A DNA stretch of 64,000 nt, from contig NZ_APNK01000004.1 in NCBI RefSeq assembly GCF_000732535.1, forward strand, positions 1 to 64,000, written 5' to 3'. Below, in pieces: positions 56,316 through 64,000 of this stretch. Origin of the DNA: Salinisphaera hydrothermalis C41B8 (GTDB lineage: Bacteria > Pseudomonadota > Gammaproteobacteria > Nevskiales > Salinisphaeraceae). A program made the translations under genes and the position numbers. The notes under the pieces were generated by a model, which ran no database searches, was not told the origin of the DNA, and saw nothing but the letters and a program-made list of their open reading frames with translations. Numbering within the stretch: the stretch's first letter is position 1; every line of letters starts with the position of its first letter.

Positions 56316-57752
56316 TCAGGGTCGTTCGTAGGCCGGATGGGCCCGGTCGTCTTCGGGTTCGGCCTCAAGATGACCGAGCGATTCGTGGCCGCCGCGCAGC
56401 ACCGGCGCTTCCAGATCCGGGCCGTGGCGGATCACCTTGGCCATGAAGTACCAGGTGAAGTACCAGACCACCAGCTCGAAGATCATGAAACCCACCAGCC
56501 AGATCGTGGCTTCGAGCACGGTCATCCGGCTCACCCCGTCCTCGACGCGCATCATGCCGTCGACCAGCCACGGCTGGCGTGCGACCTCACGCGTCCACCA
56601 GCCGGTCCAGATCGCCAGAAACGGGAGAAACCCACTGAACACGGCCACGCGCAGGAACCATCGCGACGCGCCGGTATAGGGCGCGGTCAACCGCCGCTTG
56701 TAGATCAGCCACGCGCCGTAGAACGCGACCAGCATCAGGAAGAAGCCGATCGCTACCATGACGCGGAAGCCATAGAACGGCACCCAGACCGGCGGCCGGT
56801 TTTCGGCCGGCAACTGATCCAGCCCCATCACCTTGCCGTCGAGGGTATGGGTCTCGATCAGGCTCAGCGCATGCGGGATGGTGATGGCCCAGCGATTATC
56901 ACCCGCGGCGGCGTCCGGCCAGGCCACGATGTGCCAGCCGGTATTCACGCTGCCGTCCTTGTTATAGGTGTGGTAATGCCCTTCCATCGCGGCCAGCGCC
57001 GCCGGCTGGTGTTCGCCGATCACCTGGCCCAGATCGTCGCCCAGATAGACCTGTAGCGGCGCGACCACGGCGGCTGCCACCAGCGCATACTTCAGCGGCT
57101 TGGCAAAGATGCCCTCGTGCCGCCGCTTGAGCAGCTGCCAGGCACACACGCCGATGACGAAGAACAATGCCAGCTCCACCGCCGCGACCCACATGTGGGC
57201 GAACGACGACAGAAAGCTGGGGTTGAAGATCGCCTTGCTCCAGTCGGTGACGTGAAAGATGCCGTTGCGCAATTCGACGCCGGAGGGCGTCTGCATCCAC
57301 GAGTTGGCGTTCATGATCCAGAACGCCGACAGCGTCGACGACAGCATGACGTTGAACGTCGCGAACAAGTGCATGCCGCGGCTGATCTTGCCCCAGCCGA
57401 ATATCATCAGGCCGATGAAGCCGGCCTCGTACATGAATGCGGTGATCGTCTCGTAGCCCAGCACGTTGCCGAAATACGGCCCGGCCGCCTGGGAGAACGG
57501 CCCATAGAGAATGCCGAAGGCCATCTCCATGGTGACGCCAGTCGCCACGCCGGCGCCGAAGTTGATGATGAACAGCTTTTCGAAGAACCGGGTCAGCCGA
57601 TACCAGGCCTCATCGTCGGTTCGCATCCAGCGCCATTCGGCAAAGAACAACAGCAGCGCCAGCCCAATGGTGAGCGGCGGGTAAAGAAAGTGCATGCTCG
57701 CTACCCATGCAAAATCCAGACGGGACAGCAGGATCGCGGTTGCACTTTCCAT
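56316..57752 (-). CDS. cydA: Cytochrome bd oxidase subunit I, short Q-loop (CIO-type)
   Basis: 478 residues, short for subunit I (E. coli 522), because the Q-loop after residue 240 lacks the long insertion. Heme ligand His21 (MHFLYPPLT) and His in SSFAHMWVAAVE (about 189) are present; GRGPW-type signature is replaced by RQPWLVDGMMR (about 388), as in cyanide-insensitive oxidases. It couples quinol oxidation to oxygen reduction at high affinity and resists sulfide. First gene of the operon; a -10-like TATTAT lies at 57789-57794 on the minus strand. Confidence 0.93.
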   Translation of the reverse strand: MESATAILLSRLDFAWVASMHFLYPPLTIGLALLLFFAEWRWMRTDDEAWYRLTRFFEKLFIINFGAGVATGVTMEMAFGILYGPFSQAAGPYFGNVLGYETITAFMYEAGFIGLMIFGWGKISRGMHLFATFNVMLSSTLSAFWIMNANSWMQTPSGVELRNGIFHVTDWSKAIFNPSFLSSFAHMWVAAVELALFFVIGVCAWQLLKRRHEGIFAKPLKYALVAAAVVAPLQVYLGDDLGQVIGEHQPAALAAMEGHYHTYNKDGSVNTGWHIVAWPDAAAGDNRWAITIPHALSLIETHTLDGKVMGLDQLPAENRPPVWVPFYGFRVMVAIGFFLMLVAFYGAWLIYKRRLTAPYTGASRWFLRVAVFSGFLPFLAIWTGWWTREVARQPWLVDGMMRVEDGVSRMTVLEATIWLVGFMIFELVVWYFTWYFMAKVIRHGPDLEAPVLRGGHESLGHLEAEPEDDRAHPAYERP

Positions 57753-57869
57753 GTCGCACCAACCTTATTCAGTTCTTGGCGGGGCCAGATAATACCATCG
57801 TCTAATGTTCATTACGGTGCGACCTCGTGTCGCAGTTGCACACTACAACGAACTTCGCCCGATCGCCGA

Positions 57870-58739
57870 TCAGAACTGGTTCAATGGGATCTTGAGATAC
57901 GAGCGCCCGTTGTCTTCCGGTTCCGGCAAACGTCCACCGCGGGTATTGACCTGAAGCGCCGCCAACATGAGCGCCGGCAGAGGCAGCGTGGCATCGCGGG
58001 ATTCGCGCATGGCGACGTATTCGTCCTCAGACGGATCGTCGCGCAGGTGGGTATTGGTCGCTCTCTGCTCCGCCACGGTGGATTCCCAGCGCGCTTCGCG
58101 CCCGTCCGGCCGATAATCATGCCCCACAAAAATGCGCGTGGCGTCCGGCAGCTCTAAAATACGTTGTATCGAGCGAAACAGGGTTCGCGCATCGCCGCCC
58201 GGGAAATCGGCACGTGCCGTGCCGCTATCGGGCATGAACAGCGTGTCGTGCACGAACGCGGCGTCGCCGATGACATAAGTGATCGACGCCAGCGTATGAC
58301 CGGGGGACAACATGACATGGGCATCGAGATTGCCAAGCTGGAACGTCTCGCCATCGGCGAACAGCCGGTCCCATTGCCGCCCGTCGGTGGGATAGTCGTC
58401 ACCGAAGTTGTAGATACGCTTCCAGAGCTTCTGCACTTCGACGACTTTCTCGCCGATCGCGCGCGGCGCGCCGTAGCGCTCGCCCAGCAATACGCCCGCC
58501 GAAAAATGATCGGCGTGCGGATGCGTATCGAGAATCCATTCAACCGTCAGGCCACGCGCGTCAATGAAGGCGGTTATGGCATCGAACGACTCGGTGGAGG
58601 TTCGCGCGGCCGTTTCGTCGTAGTTCCAGACGGGATCGATGATCGCGCAGCGCGCGGTCGACGGGTCGACCACCACGTACTGAACGCTACCGGTCTTGTC
58701 GTCGTAGAAGCCGGTGACTTCGGACGTGACTGCCGCCAT
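57870..58739 (-). CDS. Metallo-beta-lactamase-fold persulfide dioxygenase (Blh type, paralogue 2)
   Basis: 289 residues. Metal site: His73-x-His75-x-Asp77-His78 (THPHADH), His148 (SPGHTLAS) and Asp165. The usual GDTLF is HDTLF here (His164) and HTPGHT is LSPGHT, both deviations from paralogue 1. FMPDSGTARADFPGGDARTL and YLKIPLNQF are shared. Divergent from the sulfide:quinone oxidoreductase gene across a promoter with a CsoR-family operator, so it likely oxidises the persulfide made by that enzyme. Confidence 0.88.
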   Translation of the reverse strand: MAAVTSEVTGFYDDKTGSVQYVVVDPSTARCAIIDPVWNYDETAARTSTESFDAITAFIDARGLTVEWILDTHPHADHFSAGVLLGERYGAPRAIGEKVVEVQKLWKRIYNFGDDYPTDGRQWDRLFADGETFQLGNLDAHVMLSPGHTLASITYVIGDAAFVHDTLFMPDSGTARADFPGGDARTLFRSIQRILELPDATRIFVGHDYRPDGREARWESTVAEQRATNTHLRDDPSEDEYVAMRESRDATLPLPALMLAALQVNTRGGRLPEPEDNGRSYLKIPLNQF

Positions 58740-58805
58740 GGACTATTCCTCGGGTTTACGGCGCGCGCGGCTATGACCAGAGCGACGAGCCTTATTAATA
58801 CTCAT

Positions 58806-58830
58806 ATATGCAATCTGGTTATTTGCATAT
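58806..58830. promoter_or_regulatory. Inverted repeat ATATGCAA-N9-TTGCATAT upstream of sqr
   Basis: A perfect 8-bp dyad with 9-base spacer that covers the -35 hexamer of the sqr promoter. It is separate from the CsoR-type operator downstream and may be bound by a second regulator. Confidence 0.5.
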
Positions 58831-58851
58831 TCCATTTCTTTAATTTATACC
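58823..58851 (+). promoter_or_regulatory. Sigma-70 promoter of sqr
   Basis: TTGCAT (58823-58828), 17-base spacer, TATACC (58846-58851). The -10 overlaps the operator at 58847-58862. A start point near 58858 leaves a short leader to the ATG at 58886. Confidence 0.65.
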
Positions 58852-58862
58852 CTAAGGGGTAT
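58847..58862. promoter_or_regulatory. CsoR/CstR-family operator over the sqr -10 element
   Basis: ATACCCTAAGGGGTAT is a perfect ATACCC/GGGTAT dyad with TAAG centre, the known operator shape for the CsoR/CstR/RcnR family. It lies in the divergent gap between the persulfide dioxygenase and sqr, and a CstR-type gene closes the same cluster at 61.0-61.3 kb. Confidence 0.8.
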
Positions 58863-58885
58863 CGTTTCAACTCAACGGAGCGATC

Positions 58886-60133
58886 ATGAGCGACGCCAGT
58901 CAGACCCACTACAAACATCGCGTCGTCATCGCGGGTGGCGGCACGGCCGGCATTCCGGTGGCCGCCGCGCTGCTGCATGCCGACCCGGCGACCGACGTCG
59001 CCATCATCGAGCCGAGCGAAACGCACTACTACCAGCCGGGTTGGACGCTGGTTGGCGGCGGTGACATGCGCGCCAAGGACACCAAAACGGACACGGCGAG
59101 CGTGATGCCCGAGGGCGCGACCTGGATCAAGGATGCGGTGACCGGTTTCGACCCGGAGCACAATCGCGTCACGCTCGTCTCCGGCAACATCCTGGAATAC
59201 GACTATCTCGTGGTCGCCATGGGTCTGCAGATCGACTGGGACGCCATCGAAGGGCTGACCGAAACGCTGGGCAAGAACGGCGTGACCTCGAACTATCGCT
59301 ACGATCTGGCGCCCTACACGAACGAGCTCGCGCAAAGCCTGGGCAATGGTGCGAACGCGTTGTTCACTCAGCCGGCCATGCCGATCAAATGCGCGGGCGC
59401 GCCCCAGAAAGCGCTGTATCTCACCGCCGACACCCTGCGCCGTCGTGGCGTGAAGGCGCACATCGGCTTCTACAATCAGGGCGGTGCCATGTTCGGTGTG
59501 CCGGCCTATGCGCGCGAGCTCGACAAAGTGATCGCCGGCTACGGTGCCACACCCTACTTCGGCCATAATCTCGTGGCGGTCGACGGCACAAAGAAACAGG
59601 CCACGTTCGAAACCCAGGACGGCCGTGTTACGGTCGATTTCGACATGCTCCACGTGGTGCCGCCGCAGTCCGCGCCGGATGTGATCAAGCACAGCCCGCT
59701 GGCCGGCGAGGCCGGCTGGGTGACGGTCGACAAGAACCGCCTTACGCACACGCGCTATGCCAATATCTTCGGGCTTGGCGATTGCACGGACACCCCCAAC
59801 GCCAAGACGATGGCCGCCGTACGCCGACAGTTTCCGGTCGTGGTTGCAGCGCTGCGGCGCGCCATGGGCACCTTGGGTGCCACAGCAGCGCCACTCGAGT
59901 ACGACGGCTACGGCGCCTGCCCGCTGACCGTCGCCCACGGCAAGGTGCTGCTGGCCGAGTTCCGCTACAACGGCGAAGTGGTCTCGAGCTTTCCGCTCGA
60001 TCCGACCCAGCCGCGTCGTATCCACTGGCCGCTCAAGAAATATTTTTTCCCGTGGCTGTACTGGCACGTGATGCTCAAGGGCAAGGCATGGTCCCTGCCC
60101 GCCCCGAAACCGCGGCCGACTTCGACCGCCTGA
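58886..60133 (+). CDS. sqr: Sulfide:quinone oxidoreductase (SQOR-like)
   Basis: 415 residues. FAD motif HRVVIAGGGTAGIPVAAALL (residues 11-30), redox-active Cys169 (MPIKCAGAPQKALY) and Cys345 (YGACPLTV), and GLGDCTDTPNAKT near 297. The spacing and PIKCAGAP resemble the SQOR group (type II) that also occurs in mitochondria. It oxidises sulfide at the membrane, passes electrons to quinone and yields persulfide or polysulfide. C-terminal amphipathic region (PLKKYFFPWLYW) should mediate membrane attachment. Confidence 0.92.
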   Translation: MSDASQTHYKHRVVIAGGGTAGIPVAAALLHADPATDVAIIEPSETHYYQPGWTLVGGGDMRAKDTKTDTASVMPEGATWIKDAVTGFDPEHNRVTLVSGNILEYDYLVVAMGLQIDWDAIEGLTETLGKNGVTSNYRYDLAPYTNELAQSLGNGANALFTQPAMPIKCAGAPQKALYLTADTLRRRGVKAHIGFYNQGGAMFGVPAYARELDKVIAGYGATPYFGHNLVAVDGTKKQATFETQDGRVTVDFDMLHVVPPQSAPDVIKHSPLAGEAGWVTVDKNRLTHTRYANIFGLGDCTDTPNAKTMAAVRRQFPVVVAALRRAMGTLGATAAPLEYDGYGACPLTVAHGKVLLAEFRYNGEVVSSFPLDPTQPRRIHWPLKKYFFPWLYWHVMLKGKAWSLPAPKPRPTSTA

Positions 60134-60150
60134 ACCCTGAGGACGCGATC

Positions 60151-60588
60151 GTGAGCTACATCACCGACTTCACACCGGCCGTCGCGCTCGGCGGCGGCCT
60201 GCTGATCGGCGCCGCCGCCGTGCTGCTCATGGCCGGGATCGGCCGCATCGCCGGCATATCGGGGATGTTGCACGGCCTGGTGTCAGACGGCGGCAACCGT
60301 GGCTGGCGTGCCAGCTTTCTCATCGGCCTGGTGGCCGGCGCTGCGTTGTATGTCCTGATCTGGCCGGGCGACATCCCGGCCCGCCACGGCTTTCCGACGC
60401 TGGCGCTGATCGTGGCAGGCCTGCTGGTCGGCGCCGGCACTCGGCTGGGCTCCGGCTGCACCAGCGGTCATGGTGTCTGTGGCATTGCCCGTCAATCGCC
60501 CCGCTCGATGACGGCAACGGGCATTTTCATGGCCTGCGGCGTCGTCACCGCGATCGTCGTCCGCCATCTGCTGGGGATCGGATCATGA
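60151..60588 (+). CDS. YeeE/YedE-family sulfur transporter, first half
   Basis: 145 residues from GTG 60151 with GAGGA eight bases upstream (VSYITDFTPAVALGGG); a longer frame starting inside sqr was rejected. Four membrane segments and the signature GSGCTSGHGVCGIAR (about 107-121) with cysteines that relay sulfur species in the TsuA/YeeE group. Coupled by ATGA to the second half. It probably moves thiosulfate or a related sulfur compound. Confidence 0.85.
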   Translation: MSYITDFTPAVALGGGLLIGAAAVLLMAGIGRIAGISGMLHGLVSDGGNRGWRASFLIGLVAGAALYVLIWPGDIPARHGFPTLALIVAGLLVGAGTRLGSGCTSGHGVCGIARQSPRSMTATGIFMACGVVTAIVVRHLLGIGS

Positions 60589-60995
60589 AACGCCATATCC
60601 TTGCTGCCGCCGCCGGGGTGATCTTCGGCTTCGGCCTGTGCCTGTCGCATATGGCCGATCCACAGAAAGTCCTGGCCTTTCTCGATCCGGTCGGCCATTG
60701 GGACCCGAGCCTGGCGCTCGTCATGGGCGGCGCCCTGCTCGTGACCTTCCCAGGTTTTCTGGTGCTGCGTCGCTGGCAACGCCCATGGGCCGACAAGATC
60801 ATGCACTGGCCAAGCGCCACACAGATCGACCGGCCGCTGGTGATCGGCGCCGCGCTGTTCGGGATCGGTTGGGGGATCGGCGGTTATTGCCCCGGTCCGG
60901 CGCTTGCCGCGCTGACGTTCAATCCGCGCGAAGCGATTATCTTTCTGATCGCGCTGATCGTCGGCGGGCTGGCGGCCGACCGGCTCGCACGCTAA
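60585..60995 (+). CDS. YeeE/YedE-family sulfur transporter, second half (DUF6691-like)
   Basis: 136 residues with four membrane segments. HMADPQKVLAFLDPVGHWDP near residue 22 and GWGIGGYCPGPALAAL near 98 are characteristic of the second half of split YeeE transporters. Its stop overlaps the convergent CstR-like gene by four bases. The pair acts together with sqr and the dioxygenase in sulfide handling. Confidence 0.88.
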   Translation: MKRHILAAAAGVIFGFGLCLSHMADPQKVLAFLDPVGHWDPSLALVMGGALLVTFPGFLVLRRWQRPWADKIMHWPSATQIDRPLVIGAALFGIGWGIGGYCPGPALAALTFNPREAIIFLIALIVGGLAADRLAR

Positions 60996-61291
60996 CCGTA
61001 GCGCGCGAGCAGCTCGGTGGCGTATTTAAGGCGCTCGCGCGCGTCTTCCCCATTCAGCTGGCTACAGCTGAGCTCACGCTCGATCACGCAGGACAACATG
61101 TTGTAGAACGTGCGATCGAGCGCCTTGCGCGCGGCCGACATCTGAACCGCGATGTCCTCGCATTCCGCCTCGCGCTCGATCATCGCCTGCAGACCGCGCA
61201 CCTGCCCTTCGATGCGCTTGAGCCGGCGCACCAGCGCGGCCTTGTTGGATTCCCAGTCCGGATCGTTCGAGGTCTGTGCGGTATCGGCCAT
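60992..61291 (-). CDS. CstR-type persulfide-sensing repressor (CsoR/RcnR family)
   Basis: 99 residues from ATG 61291 (MADTAQTSND); an upstream start adds 18 residues beyond the family. All-helical CsoR fold with RLKRIEGQVRGLQAMIERE. Cys44 and Cys68 occupy the two sensing positions, while the metal-binding His of CsoR (four residues before the second Cys) is Asn64, as in CstR persulfide sensors. An extra Cys76 is present. The operator over the sqr promoter is the likely target; the gene is convergent with the operon it would control. Confidence 0.85.
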   Translation of the reverse strand: MADTAQTSNDPDWESNKAALVRRLKRIEGQVRGLQAMIEREAECEDIAVQMSAARKALDRTFYNMLSCVIERELSCSQLNGEDARERLKYATELLARYG

Positions 61292-61363
61292 GGCAAGCTC
61301 CGGCACGGAAGCGGCGAGGACACCGGCGCGCTTATCGGGCGTCAACCGGCGCTCGGCAGCCCG

Positions 61364-61897
61364 CTAGAAGGGAATGTCGTCGTCCAGATCGTCGTCGAAA
61401 CCCGGATCGCCGCCCGCCGGCTGCGGCTGCTGATACTGCGGCTGCCCGCCGCCGCGCTGCTGCTGGCCACCGCCATAGTTCTGGCCGCCGCCCTGGCCGC
61501 CCGAACTGCGCTGCTGACCGCCGCCGCCGAACGGAGCACTGCCGCCCTGGCCGCCGCCGCGCGAATCCAGCATCTGCATCTCATTGGCCACGATTTCCGT
61601 GGTGTAGCGGTCCTGGCCATCCTGACCCTGCCATTTGCGGGTCTGGATGCGGCCTTCGACATACACCTTGGAGCCCTTGCGCAGGTACTCGCCTGCGACT
61701 TCGGCCAGACGGGCAAAAAACACCACCCGATGCCATTCCGTCTTTTCCTGCATCTCGCCGGAAGACTTGTCGCGCCAGGTTTCCGAGGTGGCGATATTGA
61801 CATTGGTCACCGCCGTGCCACCCGCGGTATAGCGCGTTTCCGGATCGGCTCCGAGATTGCCGACGATGATGGCCTTGTTGACGCCTCGACTTGCCAT
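61364..61897 (-). CDS. ssb: Single-stranded DNA-binding protein
   Basis: 177 residues. OB fold about 1-110 ([50 protein letters not shown]), Gly/Gln-rich linker, and the acidic C-terminal tip [10 protein letters not shown] that binds partner proteins. Length and layout are normal for gammaproteobacteria. It is separated from uvrA by the yajR-like gene. Confidence 0.97.
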   Translation of the reverse strand: MASRGVNKAIIVGNLGADPETRYTAGGTAVTNVNIATSETWRDKSSGEMQEKTEWHRVVFFARLAEVAGEYLRKGSKVYVEGRIQTRKWQGQDGQDRYTTEIVANEMQMLDSRGGGQGGSAPFGGGGQQRSSGGQGGGQNYGGGQQQRGGGQPQYQQPQPAGGDPGFDDDLDDDIPF

Positions 61898-62109
61898 GGC
61901 GGGACTCCGTGCGTGTGCGATGTAGCGCTTAGAAAGTATCGATCCGCACCGATTCTACATGGGAGCGCACGATCGTGATGGCAGGCCGTGCCAAAGCCGC
62001 GACAACGCGCGACTTTCGTACAGACGCCGTCACGAGCCTGCGCAACGCGGCCCGCGTGCGCGGTGCGGCCAACTCGGCCCGGGCCCAACCGGCCGAGCCG
62101 AACAGACGG

Positions 62110-63480
62110 CTAAGAAGCAGCCGCCGCGTGCTGCGTGCCGAACGGCGTGAACGCCTCAGTATCGACGACCTTGCCGTCGTACTTGATATAGGCTACGCCG
62201 TCGTCGGGCACCACAACGGCCTCGAACACGCCCTCGATGGCCTCGATCTCGCCGGCCAGACGGCGTGCCTCGTCGTCGTTCACGTCACCAACGTGCACCA
62301 TGTAGGTTCGCGCGAAGCGGGGCTTGGGCATGGTCGCGGCGACGAACAGCCAGACCAGCGCCGCCAGGGCACAGAAGCCGAACACGCCGGAATAGCCACC
62401 CATGCTGTAGGCCCAGCCGCCGACCGCGCCGCCGACAAAGATGCCGAAGAACTGCGCGCTGGAATACACGCCGAGCGCGGTGCCCTTGGCGTCGGCCGGC
62501 GCGACCTTGGAGATCAGCGAGGGCAGCGTCGCTTCCATCACGTTAAAGGCGGTGAAGAACACCACCATCATCACGATCAGCTCGACGAGGCTGGCGTGAT
62601 AGAACGTCAGGATGATCTGACTCACAAGCAGCGCGGCGATGGAACCGACAAACACCGGCTTCATCTGACGCTTGGCCTCGGCGACGATGATCACGGGCAG
62701 CATGGCTGCGACCGAAACCGCCAGCACCGGCAAATAGACCACCCACTGGTAGTCCTCGTGCACGCCACCGACGTTGTGCAGCAACCGCGGCAGCACGATG
62801 AAGCTGGCGGTGAGAATGGTGTGCAGGATAAAGATGGCGAAATCCAGCCGCAGCAACTCGCCGTTGGACAGCACGCGCTTGAACAGCGCCGGGACGGCCT
62901 CGGCGTCGCGATGCGAGCGGGCGGCCTTGGGCTCCGGCGTGGCGCCGTAGAGCACGAACAGCCCCAGCAGCGACAGCAACGCAGTGAACCAGAAGATGCC
63001 GGGCACGCCGACCCAGCCGCTGATCAACGGCCCGACCACCATCGCCACGGCAAAGGCCAGGCCGATGCTGATGCCGATCATGGCCATGGCCTTGGTGCGC
63101 GTTTCCTCGCGGGTGAGATCGGCATTGAGCGCCAGAATGGTCGAGCCGACCGCCCCGGAGCCCTGCAGAATACGCCCGAAGATGACGCCGTAAATCGAGG
63201 TCGACAACGCAGCCACCACGCTGCCGATGGCCAGAATCACCAGCCCGCCGGCGATGATGTGCTTGCGCCCGAAGCGATCCGAGGCAAAGCCCAGCGGGAT
63301 CTGCAGCAGCGCCTGGGTCAGCCCGTAGGCGCCCAGCGCCAGACCGACCAGCACGGGCGTCGAGCCCGTGAGCTGCTTCGAATAGAAGGTGAACACCGGA
63401 TAGATCATGAACAGGCCGAGCATCCGCAGGGAGAAGATGCTCGCCAGCGCCATGGCTGCGCGTTTTTCGAACTGGTTCAT
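62110..63480 (-). CDS. yajR: MFS transporter with C-terminal ferredoxin-like domain (YajR type)
   Basis: 456 residues from ATG 63480 (MNQFEKRAAMALASIFSLRM). Twelve membrane segments with MFS motif GFASDRFGRKHIIAGG (about 63) and the YajR-type FSLRMLGLFMIYPVF start. After TM12, residues about 390-450 (ARTYMVHVGDVNDDEARRLA onward) form a small alpha/beta domain like the YAM domain of E. coli YajR. Proton-driven drug or metabolite exporter of unknown substrate. An upstream in-frame extension is not supported. Confidence 0.88.
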   Translation of the reverse strand: MNQFEKRAAMALASIFSLRMLGLFMIYPVFTFYSKQLTGSTPVLVGLALGAYGLTQALLQIPLGFASDRFGRKHIIAGGLVILAIGSVVAALSTSIYGVIFGRILQGSGAVGSTILALNADLTREETRTKAMAMIGISIGLAFAVAMVVGPLISGWVGVPGIFWFTALLSLLGLFVLYGATPEPKAARSHRDAEAVPALFKRVLSNGELLRLDFAIFILHTILTASFIVLPRLLHNVGGVHEDYQWVVYLPVLAVSVAAMLPVIIVAEAKRQMKPVFVGSIAALLVSQIILTFYHASLVELIVMMVVFFTAFNVMEATLPSLISKVAPADAKGTALGVYSSAQFFGIFVGGAVGGWAYSMGGYSGVFGFCALAALVWLFVAATMPKPRFARTYMVHVGDVNDDEARRLAGEIEAIEGVFEAVVVPDDGVAYIKYDGKVVDTEAFTPFGTQHAAAAS

Positions 63481-63760
63481 ACGTCGCCCGTGGTTTGGCC
63501 ACGGCGCCCGTTCCCGATCCCCCTCGGGGAGGCGTCGCAGCACGGTTTGCATTCGGACCGCGGCGCGTCGTGCCCAACGCGTCCGGCGACAAGGCGCGCA
63601 AGATTATCACAGCCTCCGGGTTGGCCACGGAACCTCTGCCAGCGGTCGTATTCGCCACCCCGGACTCGACGTCAAGGATTCAGACAGCGATTCTCCGGAT
63701 TACGATGCGCTTGCCGCGCTGGGTATACTCAGCGGTTGACCTTTTCCGATGCAGCCATTC

Positions 63761-64000
63761 ATGGAAAGTCATATCCGCATCCGCGGTGCGCGGACGCACA
63801 ATCTCGCCAATATCAACGTCGACCTGCCCCGCGATCAACTGATCGTCATCACCGGCCTGTCCGGGTCGGGCAAGTCGAGCCTGGCTTTCGACACGATCTA
63901 TGCCGAGGGCCAGCGGCGCTATGTGGAATCGCTGTCGGCGTATGCCCGGCAGTTCCTGTCGATGATGGAAAAGCCGGATCTCGATTCCATCGAGGGGCTG
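63761..64000 (+). CDS. uvrA: Excinuclease ABC subunit A, 5' part (runs off the window)
   Basis: The first 80 residues are present: [20 protein letters not shown], then Walker [16 protein letters not shown] and [21 protein letters not shown] second in-frame ATG at 63749 would add four residues. UvrA recognises bulky DNA lesions. A -10-like TATACT lies at 63724-63729 within a near-palindrome (GCTGGGTATACTCAGC); I see no good LexA box. Confidence 0.96.
   Translation, partial: MESHIRIRGARTHNLANINVDLPRDQLIVITGLSGSGKSSLAFDTIYAEGQRRYVESLSAYARQFLSMMEKPDLDSIEGL

Noticed and set aside
63717-63736. LexA (SOS) box before uvrA in GCTGGGTATACTCAGC
   Set aside because: The CTG and CAG ends are eight bases apart, not the ten needed for a LexA site; it more likely just contains the -10 hexamer.

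Overview
The window is 64 kb of GC-rich bacterial chromosome with dense genes and ordinary housekeeping blocks. The order miaB-ybeZ-ybeY-ybeX-lnt-leuS-lptE, the short bd oxidase genes, rplM-rpsI, and ssb/yajR/uvrA at the right edge indicate a gammaproteobacterium. Several osmolyte (betaine-type) uptake genes fit a salt-adapted organism; a Salinisphaera-like lineage is my guess from protein character only, not a database result. No prophage, CRISPR array, rRNA or complete insertion sequence was seen. One tRNA (Gln, CTG) is present. LAYOUT. 0-5.7 kb: a ProX-type betaine-binding protein, two different 2-oxoglutarate/Fe(II) oxygenases and an M24 protein that keeps the metal ligands and substrate tyrosine of the DMSP lyase DddP, with a divergent LysR regulator; this looks like an uncharacterised catabolic cassette for a betaine or sulfonium compound. 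5.7-17.4 kb: nitrate assimilation. nasT is followed by a leader with a sigma-54 promoter, an NtrC site and an ANTAR two-hairpin antiterminator overlapping a strong intrinsic terminator, then nasS, a nitrate MFS transporter, a 50-residue membrane protein, an FAD reductase, nasA, a siroheme nitrite reductase and its NADPH-FAD partner. Each long gap inside this operon holds a large inverted repeat. 17.6-30.5 kb: hydantoinase A/B, an OpuC/OsmF-type ABC importer, a CitA/CitB-like two-component system with a 2-hydroxycarboxylate transporter, and a benE/XRE-cupin pair sharing a 20-bp perfect palindrome. 30.5-31.9 kb: a gene-free stretch with a 49-bp direct repeat made of a terminator plus the 3' end of tRNA-Gln. 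31.9-42 kb: ribosomal proteins and the leuS/lnt/miaB block. 42-51.4 kb: an acyltransferase, an ECF sigma/anti-sigma pair, an FNR-box-preceded persulfide-dioxygenase-like protein, and a divergent module matching the copper-responsive dsbRS-dsbDEG locus of Pseudomonas aeruginosa (recalled from literature), with two mirrored direct-repeat boxes between the arms. 51.4-61.3 kb: cydA-cydB-small protein-cydD-cydC next to a persulfide dioxygenase, sulfide:quinone oxidoreductase, a split YeeE/YedE transporter and a CstR-type sensor with a matching operator over the promoter, a coherent sulfide detoxification and sulfide-tolerant respiration block. 61.3-64 kb: ssb, a YajR-type MFS protein and the start of uvrA. 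Many genes overlap by 1-4 bases (ATGA or TGATG), so most clusters are probably operons. Where several start codons were possible I chose by family alignment and ribosome-binding site and say so.
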